The notes under the pieces: generated by a model
What the model was told of the DNA's origin: nothing
Databases searched by the model: none
The model's input: the letters and a program-made list of their open reading frames with translations, nothing else
Shown: one piece after another, positions 17,846-26,747 of the stretch
Position numbering within the stretch: the stretch's first letter is position 1
Layout of the letters: the number at the start of each line of letters is the position of its first letter
DNA from: Lachnospiraceae bacterium
GTDB taxonomy: Bacteria > Bacillota > Clostridia > Lachnospirales > Lachnospiraceae
Reading direction: 5' to 3'
Length of the DNA: 64,000 nucleotides
Assembly (NCBI GenBank): GCA_021201665.1
Contig: JAJQEO010000033.1
Coordinates: 27,337 to 91,336, forward strand
Program-made: the position numbers and the translations under genes

Positions 17846-19141
17846 ATGTTAGACATCAAATTTGTAAGAGAAAATCCGGAAACAGTAAAACAGAATATCC
17901 GCAATAAATTTCAGGATGAAAAGCTTCCGCTGGTAGATGAGGTACTCAGCCTGGATCAGAAAAACCGTGATATTAAGAAGGAAGTAGAGGCGCTTCGCGC
18001 CGCACGCAACAAAATTTCCAAAGAAATCGGAAAGCTGATGGCGCAGGGGAAAAAGGAAGAGGCGGAAGAAGTCAAACGTCAGGTTACTGCAAACGCGCAG
18101 CGCATTGAGGAATTAAGTGACGAAGAGAAAAAGGTAGAGGCACGCATCCGTGAGATTATGCTGATCATTCCGAATATCATTGATTCGTCCGTACCGATCG
18201 GCAAGGATGACAGTGAGAACGTAGAGCTTGAACGTTTTGGAGAGCCGGTCGTACCGGACTTTGAGATTCCTTACCACACAGAAATCATGGAAAAGCTGAA
18301 TGGCATCGACATGGACGCAGCCGGAAGAGTTGCCGGAAACGGATTTTATTATCTGATGGGAGATATCGCAAGACTGCATTCCGCCGTACTTTCCTACGCA
18401 CGCGATTTTATGATCGACCGCGGCTTCACCTATTGCATTCCGCCCTATATGATCCGCAGCAATGTCGTGACAGGCGTTATGAGCTTTGCCGAGATGGACG
18501 CGATGATGTATAAAATTGAAGGCGAGGATCTTTTCCTGATCGGAACGAGCGAACACTCCATGATTGGTAAATTTATTGATACTATTATCCCGGAGGAAGA
18601 GCTGCCGAAAACACTGACCAGCTATTCTCCCTGCTTCCGCAAGGAAAAAGGCGCGCATGGCATCGAGGAGAGGGGCGTTTACCGCATCCACCAGTTCGAA
18701 AAACAGGAAATGATCGTTGTCTGCAAACCGGAAGACAGTATGATGTGGTACGACCGCCTGTGGAAAAATACAGTAGATTACTTCCGCACACTGGACATTC
18801 CTGTTCGCACACTGGAGTGCTGCTCCGGTGACCTGGCCGACCTGAAAGTAAAATCCGTGGACGTCGAGGCATGGTCTCCGCGCCAGAAGAAATATTTCGA
18901 AGTCGGCAGCTGCTCGAACCTCGGCGACGCGCAGGCAAGGCGCCTGAAAATCCGCGTCAGCGGGAAAAACGGCAAATACTTGGCCCATACTTTAAACAAC
19001 ACCTGCGTGGCACCGCCGAGAATGCTGATCGCATTCCTCGAGAACAACCTGAACGCGGATGGTTCCGTGCGCATACCGGAAGCACTGCGCCCCTATATGG
19101 GAGGCAAGGATCTGATTCCGGTGCCAGTTAATACAAAATAA
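17846..19141 (+). CDS. serS: Serine-tRNA ligase
   Basis: SerRS (431 aa) charges tRNA-Ser. The N-terminal antiparallel coiled-coil arm (about 30-105) and the class II catalytic core are clear: motif 2 CFRKEKGAHGIEERGVYRIHQF and motif 3 HTLNNTCVAPPRMLIAFLENN. The start is ATG 17846, with GGAGG at 17833-17837 inside the previous gene. The core reads differently from the common Bacillus form (GSCSNLGDAQARRLKIR where ISSCSNFEDFQARR is usual), so it may be a second SerRS lineage. Full length, no disruption. Confidence 0.95.
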   Translation: MLDIKFVRENPETVKQNIRNKFQDEKLPLVDEVLSLDQKNRDIKKEVEALRAARNKISKEIGKLMAQGKKEEAEEVKRQVTANAQRIEELSDEEKKVEARIREIMLIIPNIIDSSVPIGKDDSENVELERFGEPVVPDFEIPYHTEIMEKLNGIDMDAAGRVAGNGFYYLMGDIARLHSAVLSYARDFMIDRGFTYCIPPYMIRSNVVTGVMSFAEMDAMMYKIEGEDLFLIGTSEHSMIGKFIDTIIPEEELPKTLTSYSPCFRKEKGAHGIEERGVYRIHQFEKQEMIVVCKPEDSMMWYDRLWKNTVDYFRTLDIPVRTLECCSGDLADLKVKSVDVEAWSPRQKKYFEVGSCSNLGDAQARRLKIRVSGKNGKYLAHTLNNTCVAPPRMLIAFLENNLNADGSVRIPEALRPYMGGKDLIPVPVNTK

Positions 19142-19149
19142 AGAACGAT

Positions 19150-19333
19150 AAATACAACTTATGCTTTAAGGCTAAATAACGAGCCTCAAATACAACTTAT
19201 GCCTTAAGGTAAAATAACGAATCTCAAATACAACTAATGTTTTAATGCAAAAAAAAATAAATGTAGCTTATATTTAAAGCAAAACAAGGAAAAGCAATGC
19301 ATTCAAATTCTAAAGCAAAACAGAGGAGAACAA
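19150..19333 (+). repeat. 38-bp tandem repeats and a duplicated start region
   Basis: Two near-identical 38-bp units begin at 19150 and 19188 (AAATACAACTTATGC.. ending CGAGCCTC or CGAATCTC) and a third decayed unit begins at 19226. Next, a segment containing AAAGCAAAACA..AATGCATTCA occurs twice (about 19279-19310 and 19313-19345); the second copy supplies the ribosome site and start of the next gene, the first is an out-of-frame copy. Confidence 0.7.
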
Positions 19334-20209
19334 ATGCATTCATATTTAAGAGCCATCGGTTTTGGTGCAATAAGCAAAGAGGCGGAAGCCGAAAAAATTC
19401 TGGACGAAACCTTCTACGATTTCACCAAACGTGAAATTGCCAAGGGCGAAAACAATACGGCATTCATACAGATGTGCAAAGAATATGCGCCGAATATGGG
19501 AATCATGATCTACGGTAACCTGGATGAAAATGGTTTCCACAGACAGCACTACTTCCCATATTTAACCGGTGCGCAGGTCTCTACAAAAGATGAACTGACC
19601 ATAGAAAAACGTGTAGACGGTATCTCCTACGCCGGCGTCTGCGAAGATGGCCGCGTAGGCGTTTCCATTATCTTTTATGTGCAGAATATCGCCCAATACC
19701 AGCGCGAAACCTTTTTAGATTCCGTATTCCGAAAAAGCATGTCAGCCACCCTCTCCGGCCTTTCTACCGGGGGAATGGTCCTTTTGCCGGTAAAAAAAGA
19801 CATGGATCAGATCAGCCGCCAGCAAAAAAGCACGGCAAAGCGCAACCAGCTCCTTTCCGCCGCGAAAAATGGAGATGAAGAAGCGATCGAAAGCCTGACC
19901 ATCGAAGACATGGATCTGTATTCCATGATCTCCCGCAGAATGTATACAGAGGATGTTTATTCCATCATCGACACCTTTTTCATGCCTTACGGCATCGAAT
20001 GTGATCAGTACCAGATCATGGGCAATATCCGCCAGTGCGAGAGCGTCGTCAACACGGCCACGGACGAAAAGGTTTACCAGCTGGGCCTCGAGTGCAACGA
20101 TCTCTGCTTTGACATCTGCATCAATGAAAAAGACCTTCTGGGCGAGCCGGAGGTCGGACGGCGATTCAAAGGCAACATCTGGCTGCAGGGGCACGTCAAC
20201 TTTGAGTGA
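19334..20209 (+). CDS. DUF3881-like protein
   Basis: A 291-aa cytoplasmic protein without membrane segments. The opening MHSYLRAIGF and the middle portion (GVSIIFYVQNIAQYQRE; STGGMVLLPVKK) match the DUF3881 family of Lachnospiraceae as I remember it. Function is unknown. ATG 19334 has AGAGGAGA upstream. It is followed by a helicase gene 18 nt later, so the two may be co-transcribed. Confidence 0.75.
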   Translation: MHSYLRAIGFGAISKEAEAEKILDETFYDFTKREIAKGENNTAFIQMCKEYAPNMGIMIYGNLDENGFHRQHYFPYLTGAQVSTKDELTIEKRVDGISYAGVCEDGRVGVSIIFYVQNIAQYQRETFLDSVFRKSMSATLSGLSTGGMVLLPVKKDMDQISRQQKSTAKRNQLLSAAKNGDEEAIESLTIEDMDLYSMISRRMYTEDVYSIIDTFFMPYGIECDQYQIMGNIRQCESVVNTATDEKVYQLGLECNDLCFDICINEKDLLGEPEVGRRFKGNIWLQGHVNFE

Positions 20210-20227
20210 GATAATGGGGAAATATTC

Positions 20228-23200
20228 ATGGGTTTTCTGAATTTTTTGCGCGGCTGCACAGATCATATAAGGAAAAAACTCAGAAATATTGAAAATATGC
20301 CGGTTTCCGGGGACAAAAAATCTTTGGGAGCCGGTATGCCGCAGCATTTGTCGGAAAAACAGACGGAAACCGATACGCCGCAGCATTTGCCGGAAAAACC
20401 GACGGAGTCCGATATTTCACAGAACTTGCCAGAAAAATCTAACAACGAAAATATAAAAAAGCTCCGGGAATTCCAGGAGAAAATGGAAACCCTTTTTCAG
20501 GAACAACATTATATTTCCAGAAAAGAATACGCGCCGGTGACGGAGGCGTTCCGGACGGTCGCGGAATCCTTTGATATTATGAAGGAAAATGGTGTGCTGG
20601 AAGCTTTTGCTGACGCAAATGAAATTTCCGCGGATGAAATTATTTCTGCAATGAATTTATATCACCATACGGCAGAGTACATTGACCGGCATAACGATGA
20701 CTACGTGAATGCCGCTTTGATACAGGAGAAGGCATACCTGGATCAGATTCTGACAGAGGTAGATCCGGAAATTACACTGGATGACGATCAGAGAAGAGTG
20801 GTTCTGACCGATGAGGACTATTGCCTTGTAATTGCCGGGGCTGGGGCAGGCAAAACGACGACCATCGCCGCGAAGGTGAAATATCTGACAGACAAGCAGA
20901 AGATAGACCCTTCCCAGATTCTTATCGTATCCTTTACAAATAAAGCGGTAGATGAGTTAAAAGAAAAGATCCAGAAGAATTTAGGGATCGAGTGTCCGAT
21001 CTCGACATTTCATTCAGCCGGGAATGCGATTATTCATAAACACACTCCGGAGGAGAAGCTGAGGGTCGTGGACAATTCACGACTCTATTTTCTTTTAAGA
21101 GATTATTTTCGCGGATCCATCCTCCAGAATGAAAATGTGGTAAATAAGCTGATTTTATTTTTTGCGTCTTATTTTGACGCTCCTTATGAAGGAGAAGATC
21201 TGAACGGTTTTTTTAATCATATCGCCAGGGCAAATTATTCCACTATGCGCAGTGACCTGGAGGATTTCAGGCGCGAGGTCACTGACGCGAGGACAAAACG
21301 ATCCGTAACGATACAGAATGAGACTCTCCGCTCCCACCAGGAAGTGGAAATAGCTAATTTCCTCTATCTGAACAGGATTGAATATGAATATGAGCCGCTT
21401 TATCCATATCATCTTGCAGGAACATACAAGCCTTATACCCCCGATTTTATTATTTCACAGGACGGAAGAAGTGCTTACCTGGAGCATTTTGGCATCTCTG
21501 AGGATGGAGAAAATGACAGATACAGCCAGGAGGAGCTGATACTCTACAAAAAAGCAGTCAACGACAAGGTCCGTCTGCACAGACAGCATGGATCGACATT
21601 AATCTATACGTTTTCCAATTACCGGGATAAGCGTCCGCTTCTGGAACATTTAAAAGAAGAACTGGAAAAAAATGGTTTCGAACTGCGCCCAAGATCCAAT
21701 GAGGAGGTCATGAAGCTCCTGGTCGCGGGTGAAGAAAACCGCTATATCCGCAGGCTTTTAAATCTGATCTGCCGTTTTATTTCTAATTTTAAGGTGAACG
21801 GATATACGGAGGAAGATTTTGACCGGATGTATCATTCCACTCAGAATGTGAGGAGCCGGCTTTTCCTGGAAATCTGCAACGACTGCTATCTGGAATATGA
21901 GCGCTGGCTTAAAGAAAATAAGGCGGTTGATTTTGAAGATATGATCAACGAGTCAGCCAGAATTCTCCGGGATGTAAAGGAGATGAAGCAGAAGCTTGAT
22001 TTTAAATACATCATCGTAGATGAATACCAGGATATTTCCAGACAGCGGTTTGACCTGACAAAAGCACTCTCCGAGGTCACGGATGCAAAAATTATGGCGG
22101 TCGGGGATGACTGGCAGTCCATTTATGCCTTCAGCGGATCGGATATCACTTTGTTTACGAAATTTCAGGAAAAAATGGGCTACGCAAAAATGCTGAAGAT
22201 CGTCAGGACCTACCGCAATTCTCAGGAAGTCATCGACATCGCCGGAAACTTTATACAAAAAAATACAAATCAGATCCAGAAGCAGCTGATTTCGCCGAAG
22301 CACATTGAAGACCCGGTGCTGATTTTTACGTATGACAGCACAGCTAAGGGCAAAAACGGCGACCGCAGAAGCGGTGAAAATTACGCGGTTGCCCATGCGG
22401 TGCAGACAGCACTGGAGCACCTGATGGAGTATAAGAAAAAAGAAGGTAAAAAACCAGGAACCATCCTGCTGCTCGGCCGGTTTGGCTTTGACGGCGACCG
22501 GCTGGAACGCTCCGGTCTTTTTGAGTACAGCAGCAGAAGCGGAAAACTGAAAAGTGTGAAATATCCGAAGCTGGATATTACATTCATGACCGCTCATTCT
22601 TCCAAAGGACTCGGATATGATGATGTGATTGTAGTAAACGGAAAAAATGAGACCTACGGCTTTCCATCAAAGATCGAGGACGATCCGGTTCTGGCCTTTG
22701 TGATCAGGGGGGACCGTTCTATAGATTACGCAGAAGAACGGCGGCTGTTTTATGTGGCGATGACCAGGACAAAAAACCGGGTATTTTTCATCGCTCCGGA
22801 ACAGAATCCTTCGGAATTCTTGCTGGAATTAAAAAAAGACTACAAAAACGTCGTTCTGAAGGGCAGCTGGAACGAGGAGAAGGTCATCCAGACGGCGAAA
22901 AAAGCCTGTCCGTTGTGCGGCTATCCCATGCAGTTAAAATACAAAAATGCCTATGGCCTGAGACTGTATATTTGCACAAACGAACCGGAAGTATGCGGAT
23001 TCATGACGAATAACATTCACGGCGGCAAGCTTTCCATCCGCAAATGCGACCGCTGTCAGGACGGATACCTGGTCGTAAAAGCCAACAGAAGCGGCGGCTA
23101 TTTTCTTGGCTGTACCAATTATAACGCAAAAGGGACCGGCTGCGGAAGGACAATCAGTAAGGACACATTCTATGCCCAGATGGGATATGAACCAGATCCA

Positions 23201-23869
23201 GAAAAGCCAGCGAATCAAGGAAAGGCAGATAATCAAGGGCGGTCAGATAATCAAGGACAGTCAGCTCCGAGCGCGAAAGAGCCGGGACGTGCCAGGCAGT
23301 CAGATCCGACCGCAGAAAAGCAGGGACATCCAGAGCGGCCAGATACAGCCGCAGAAAAGCAGAGACATCCGGAGCAGCCAGATACAGCCGCAGGAAAGCA
23401 AAATCATTCGGAGCGGCCGTATCAAATGAAAGAAGAGAGAAAGCAGAATGACCTTCCGGAGGATTATGTCAATATAGTGAAGGCAGAGCTGTCACCGATA
23501 TTATACAATGGCAGGGATCTGAATGATGTAATATTTACAGTACTTCAGGCTTTACAGAATGTCAGTCTTAAGCGATACTACGGAGTAACAATGCTGACGG
23601 ATATTCTGGCAGGCCATTCAAATAAAAGGATCATTGACCGAAAACTGGATCAGATACCTGAGTACGCGTCACTTAAGGACTTGTCGTATGAGGAAATCCA
23701 GGCAATTATCTTCTGGATGATCTCAGAGCATTACATACTCAGGACAAGAGAAGAATACCCGGTGCTGCATTCAACCTATGAAGGTCTCCATTATTCTGAA
23801 TTTATTACAGAAGCGAAACTGAAAAAATTGAGAAAATATCTGGAAACCTGTGCGGCAGGGAAGGAATAG
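20228..23869 (+). CDS. UvrD/helicase IV-like superfamily 1 helicase with zinc ribbons and an RQC-like end
   Basis: A 1213-aa multi-domain protein. Order: N-terminal linker with a threefold repeat of about 13 residues (QHLPEKPTESD type); an SF1 helicase core with Walker A AGAGAGKTT (about 203-211), DEYQD (about 597) and motif VI RRLFYVAMTRTKN; between the two halves an inserted segment (about 375-460, YEPLYPYHLAGTYKPYTPDF..YLEHFGI) like that of E. coli helicase IV; two Cys-rich topoisomerase-type ribbons (about 893-975, CPLCG, CTNEPEVCG, CDRC, CTNY); a repeat-rich linker (HPERPDTAAEKQ units); and a C-terminal helical domain resembling RQC/HRDC modules. A DNA repair or recombination role is inferred from the family. 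Confidence 0.85.
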   Translation: MGFLNFLRGCTDHIRKKLRNIENMPVSGDKKSLGAGMPQHLSEKQTETDTPQHLPEKPTESDISQNLPEKSNNENIKKLREFQEKMETLFQEQHYISRKEYAPVTEAFRTVAESFDIMKENGVLEAFADANEISADEIISAMNLYHHTAEYIDRHNDDYVNAALIQEKAYLDQILTEVDPEITLDDDQRRVVLTDEDYCLVIAGAGAGKTTTIAAKVKYLTDKQKIDPSQILIVSFTNKAVDELKEKIQKNLGIECPISTFHSAGNAIIHKHTPEEKLRVVDNSRLYFLLRDYFRGSILQNENVVNKLILFFASYFDAPYEGEDLNGFFNHIARANYSTMRSDLEDFRREVTDARTKRSVTIQNETLRSHQEVEIANFLYLNRIEYEYEPLYPYHLAGTYKPYTPDFIISQDGRSAYLEHFGISEDGENDRYSQEELILYKKAVNDKVRLHRQHGSTLIYTFSNYRDKRPLLEHLKEELEKNGFELRPRSNEEVMKLLVAGEENRYIRRLLNLICRFISNFKVNGYTEEDFDRMYHSTQNVRSRLFLEICNDCYLEYERWLKENKAVDFEDMINESARILRDVKEMKQKLDFKYIIVDEYQDISRQRFDLTKALSEVTDAKIMAVGDDWQSIYAFSGSDITLFTKFQEKMGYAKMLKIVRTYRNSQEVIDIAGNFIQKNTNQIQKQLISPKHIEDPVLIFTYDSTAKGKNGDRRSGENYAVAHAVQTALEHLMEYKKKEGKKPGTILLLGRFGFDGDRLERSGLFEYSSRSGKLKSVKYPKLDITFMTAHSSKGLGYDDVIVVNGKNETYGFPSKIEDDPVLAFVIRGDRSIDYAEERRLFYVAMTRTKNRVFFIAPEQNPSEFLLELKKDYKNVVLKGSWNEEKVIQTAKKACPLCGYPMQLKYKNAYGLRLYICTNEPEVCGFMTNNIHGGKLSIRKCDRCQDGYLVVKANRSGGYFLGCTNYNAKGTGCGRTISKDTFYAQMGYEPDPEKPANQGKADNQGRSDNQGQSAPSAKEPGRARQSDPTAEKQGHPERPDTAAEKQRHPEQPDTAAGKQNHSERPYQMKEERKQNDLPEDYVNIVKAELSPILYNGRDLNDVIFTVLQALQNVSLKRYYGVTMLTDILAGHSNKRIIDRKLDQIPEYASLKDLSYEEIQAIIFWMISEHYILRTREEYPVLHSTYEGLHYSEFITEAKLKKLRKYLETCAAGKE

Positions 23870-23896
23870 CACATAAAATCCATTAAAAAAAGTGCC

Positions 23897-23925
23897 TTGT
23901 AATTTTTAATGAGTTATAGTATACT
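23897..23925 (+). promoter_or_regulatory. tRNA-Arg promoter
   Basis: TTGTAA (23897-23902), 17-nt spacer, TATACT (23920-23925), 12 nt before the mature tRNA. A good sigma-A type match. Confidence 0.7.
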
Positions 23926-23937
23926 GGACAGGCACAA

Positions 23938-24011
23938 GTCTCTGTAGCTCAGCAGGATAGAGCGTTCGCCTCCTAAGCGAAAGGCCGTGGGTTCGAATCC
24001 CGCCAGGGACG
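23938..24011 (+). tRNA. tRNA-Arg(CCU)
   Basis: Full cloverleaf: acceptor GTCTCTG pairs with CAGGGAC, D-arm with AGCTCAGC, anticodon stem TTCGC/GCGAA around loop CTCCTAA giving anticodon CCT, and a T-arm with GGTTCGAATCC. CCA is not encoded. tRNA 3' ends are common integration sites, and a conjugative element begins directly downstream. Confidence 0.95.
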
Positions 24012-24019
24012 CGTCATAA

Positions 24020-24081
24020 AAATGCGGAAGGGAAAATTTTTTCGTTAGATGAGAACGAAGAAAAGCCTCCGCATTTCTTTG
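24020..24081 (+). terminator. Compound hairpin after tRNA-Arg
   Basis: AAATGCGGA (24020-24028) pairs with TCCGCATTT (24068-24076); an inner TTCGTT/AACGAA pair lies within. CTTTG follows. It could be the tRNA terminator, or part of the left end of the integrated element. Confidence 0.5.
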
Positions 24082-24392
24082 TTTTCAGAAAGCCATTTCT
24101 GATCCAATCTACATAATTCCATCTAATAATTTTAGATAATTGAAGGATTTTGTCTAATGAAAAAGGGCGTTTTTCTAATATTTGAAATGAAGCGCTTTTT
24201 TCATGAGATTCTGTCTAAAAAAGGTGGGTGCTGCATTTTTATTAAAATGCAAACTGTGCCATTACTGTTCAATCCTGCACGTCTGTAATGCGAAGAATCA
24301 TGGAATCAAAGCTGTCTAAAATTTTTAGATGAATCAAAACATTCAGCTAATGAAATAATGATTTTTCTAACAGAGCATAAGCCTTTGTTAGA
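24045..24392. repeat. TCTAA/TTAGA motif cluster in the gene-free left end of the element
   Basis: The 557-nt gap after the tRNA has no supported gene. It is AT-rich and carries about ten TCTAA or TTAGA pentamers: 24045, 24122, 24132, 24153, 24174, 24214, 24315, 24325, 24366 and 24388. Some form inverted pairs (24122/24132, 24315/24325). They could be integrase or replication-initiator sites, which is inference. Confidence 0.4.
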
Positions 24393-24401
24393 AGCCTACA
24401 T

Positions 24402-24450
24402 ACCCATCCTGTTCCGTTTGTCAGAAAACGGAATCTGTGGCGGGTTTTTT
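24402..24450 (+). terminator. Terminator-like hairpin before the element's first gene
   Basis: TTCCGTTT (24412-24419) pairs with AAAACGGAA (24425-24433), enclosed by ACCC and GGGT, then six T (24445-24450). It has the shape of an intrinsic terminator or attenuator ahead of the 24569 gene. Confidence 0.6.
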
Positions 24451-24568
24451 ATGCGCAGAGTATGTTTCGATTTGTGTAGCAAATCGAGAATTCTGAGCTG
24501 GGTAAGTACAGGCAAAAAATGCCTGTGCTCAAAATTATCCCAAGAGGAAGATTGGAGGTGACTCGAAA

Positions 24569-24826
24569 ATGAGTGACGCAGCAGACGTACCGGTACAGTA
24601 CGCGAGGGACAAGCCGAAAGACTGCCGATATTGTTTCTTATGGGAAGGCGGGAAGGTTGGCTGTCAGGTCGGCGGCATACGGAATTGCGTTTATATCATC
24701 CGGCAGGAGCAGATAGTGAATGACAAGTGCTACCAATGTCCCTACAGCAAAGGCGCTCCCTGTATCGGCTGGTGTACTGCCGATGCGATAGCAGACATTC
24801 GGCAGAAGCGAACTTCTCGCGGCTGA
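24569..24826 (+). CDS. Small cysteine-rich protein of the conjugative element
   Basis: An 85-aa protein with nine cysteines in pairs (CRYC, GC, NC, KCYQC, C, WC), which suggests a zinc-binding fold. I do not recognise the family by name; similar small Cys-rich genes precede the replication genes of CD1115-type elements. ATG 24569 is preceded by a perfect GGAGGTGA (24554-24561). Likely co-transcribed with the replication genes. Confidence 0.6.
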   Translation: MSDAADVPVQYARDKPKDCRYCFLWEGGKVGCQVGGIRNCVYIIRQEQIVNDKCYQCPYSKGAPCIGWCTADAIADIRQKRTSRG

Positions 24827-24901
24827 AATGGAAACGCATTTCTCGTTAGGGCGATGCTGGCGGAACTGGCCGGAATTATTGTAGGAGGAGGTGATGATCG
24901 T

Positions 24902-25753
24902 ATGCCGGTGATCCGCATTGAAAAAAATACGAATTATACTACCATGAGCAACTACCATCTTCGGGATAGTGATCTGACACTGAAAGCGAAAGGGCTGCTG
25001 TCTCTCTTTTTGAGTCTGCCGGAAAGCTGGATTTACAGTGTAAATGGCCTTGTGGCAATCTGCAAAGAGGGGCGAAGTGGTATTGCATCCGGTCTTAGGG
25101 AACTGGAGGAAAAAGGTTATCTCCGCCGTGAACGGAGACGGGATGAAAAGGGACTGCTTCGGGATAATGTTTATGTCATTTACGAGCGGCCGCAGAAGCT
25201 AAAAGCGGGAAAGCCAATAGCAGAAAATCTGCTTTTGGATGATGAAGAAGCAGGAAGCGCAGCTCCGGGAAATCAGGCATTGGAGAATCCAGAAGCAGAA
25301 AATCCAGCATTGGAAAATCAGACACTGGAGAATCCAGAAGCAGAAAATCCAACATTGGAAAATCCAGCACTGGAAAATCCAACGCTGGAAAATCCTGCGG
25401 AGGAAAAACCTGCGCAGGAAAATCGCACACAATTAATTAAAGAAGTATTAAGTAAAGAAATAATAAATACTGATTTAATAGATAGAGAGTGTGAAAGAGA
25501 GCCGCGGCACCGACATGGTGCGTATCGGAATGTTCTCCTGAGCGATGCTGATTATCTTACCTTGCAGAAAGAATTTCCACGGGATTATGAACAGTGGATC
25601 GAACGGCTGTCGGAGTATATGGCTTCCACAGGGAAGTCTTATAAGAACCATCTGGCAACAATCCGGTGCTGGGCAAGGCGTGAGCGGCAGCAGAATGGAG
25701 GAAGAAAGTACAGCCATGACAATTACAGATGTGAGGAAGGAGAGAGCCTGTGA
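24902..25753 (+). CDS. Replication-initiator-like protein (winged helix, DnaD-like end)
   Basis: A 283-aa protein. The N-terminal part (KNTNYTTMSNYHLRDSDLTLKAKGLLSLFLSLPESW, residues 6-42, followed by GLRELEEKGYLRRERRRDEKG) is the winged-helix domain found at the start of replication modules of conjugative elements. A linker (about 120-180) repeats LENP/AENP units. The C-terminus (YKNHLATIRCWARRE) resembles the end of DnaD-like proteins. I start at ATG 24902, 8 nt after AGGAGGTG, rather than at 24854. The stop overlaps the start of the DnaC-like gene, so they are translationally coupled. Role as element replication factor is inferred. Confidence 0.75.
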   Translation: MPVIRIEKNTNYTTMSNYHLRDSDLTLKAKGLLSLFLSLPESWIYSVNGLVAICKEGRSGIASGLRELEEKGYLRRERRRDEKGLLRDNVYVIYERPQKLKAGKPIAENLLLDDEEAGSAAPGNQALENPEAENPALENQTLENPEAENPTLENPALENPTLENPAEEKPAQENRTQLIKEVLSKEIINTDLIDRECEREPRHRHGAYRNVLLSDADYLTLQKEFPRDYEQWIERLSEYMASTGKSYKNHLATIRCWARRERQQNGGRKYSHDNYRCEEGESL

Positions 25754-26583
25754 GTGATGTTTTAGCGGCGTTCTTCAGACGGTACACAAAGACCGCCCCA
25801 TCCGATGACGAGTATGTCGGAGAGGACGGTCTTTTTTACTGTAAAAAATGCAATACTCCTACGCAGTGCAGGATCAGAGTGGGAGGGATGGAGCGGGTTG
25901 TCTCCTGTATGTGCCGGTGCCGAAAAGAAGATCAGGAAGCTTATGAAAAGAAACTGGAAGAAGTAAGTCGTCGCAACCGGATCATGAGCCTGAAAGCGAC
26001 CGGAATACAGGAAAAGGCATTATTCGGGTGGACTTTTGATAAGGCGGATGACAGCCCGGCTATTCGGGCTGCAAAGAAATATGTCGAGAACTGGACGGAT
26101 GCCAGGACAAAGAATCTCGGATTGCTGCTATGGGGCGATGTCGGGACAGGGAAATCATTCGCTGCTGCCTGTATTGCTAACGAACTTCTGGATCGTGGGG
26201 TACCGGTGCTTATGACAAACTTTTCGAAAATCCTCAATCAGATGGGAGCCATGTATTCGGAGGAGCGGTATCTCTATATTGCTTCATTGTCGGCCTTTGA
26301 TTTGCTGATTATTGACGATCTGGGCATCGAGCGGAACACCGAATATGCACTGGAACAGGTTTATGCGGTGATTGACGAACGATACAAGGCAGGCAAACCG
26401 CTGATTGTCACGACAAATCTCACTATTGGGGAGATCAAAAATGCCGAAGATGTTTTTCATGCGAGGATTTACAGCCGGATATTGGAGCTTTGCACACCGG
26501 TACAGGTGCGCGGAAAGGATCGACGCATGGAAATCGGGCAGGACAAGCAGAATCTGGTGAAAGAGTTGGTTGGCGGCAGATGA
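25750..26583 (+). CDS. DnaC/IstB-like helicase-loader ATPase
   Basis: A 277-aa AAA+ ATPase with an N-terminal Cys cluster (CKKCNTPTQC, then CMCRC) and Walker A GDVGTGKS (about 133-140), Walker B LLIIDDLG and sensor region VTTNLTIGEI. This is the helicase-loader type found beside the initiator in conjugative elements. GTG start at 25750 overlaps the previous stop by 4 nt and has AAGGAG upstream. With the initiator it would support autonomous replication of the excised element. Confidence 0.85.
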   Translation: MSDVLAAFFRRYTKTAPSDDEYVGEDGLFYCKKCNTPTQCRIRVGGMERVVSCMCRCRKEDQEAYEKKLEEVSRRNRIMSLKATGIQEKALFGWTFDKADDSPAIRAAKKYVENWTDARTKNLGLLLWGDVGTGKSFAAACIANELLDRGVPVLMTNFSKILNQMGAMYSEERYLYIASLSAFDLLIIDDLGIERNTEYALEQVYAVIDERYKAGKPLIVTTNLTIGEIKNAEDVFHARIYSRILELCTPVQVRGKDRRMEIGQDKQNLVKELVGGR

Positions 26584-26747
26584 GCTTTCACAAATGATCC
26601 TTGCGTTAAAGAGGAGTGACGCGGCACAAGCGGAGAGGCATCAAATGTGCAGCTGCAGCTTTTTCTGTGCGCGAAATGGCTCATGAAAAAGCTCATGAAA
26701 AAGCCATAAGAGAATGTCCAAAAAGCCATAAGAAAATGCGGGAGGTG

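Noticed and set aside
24358..24561. 67-codon frame before the Cys-rich element gene
   Set aside because: It spans a terminator-like hairpin, lacks a ribosome site and has no recognisable sequence.
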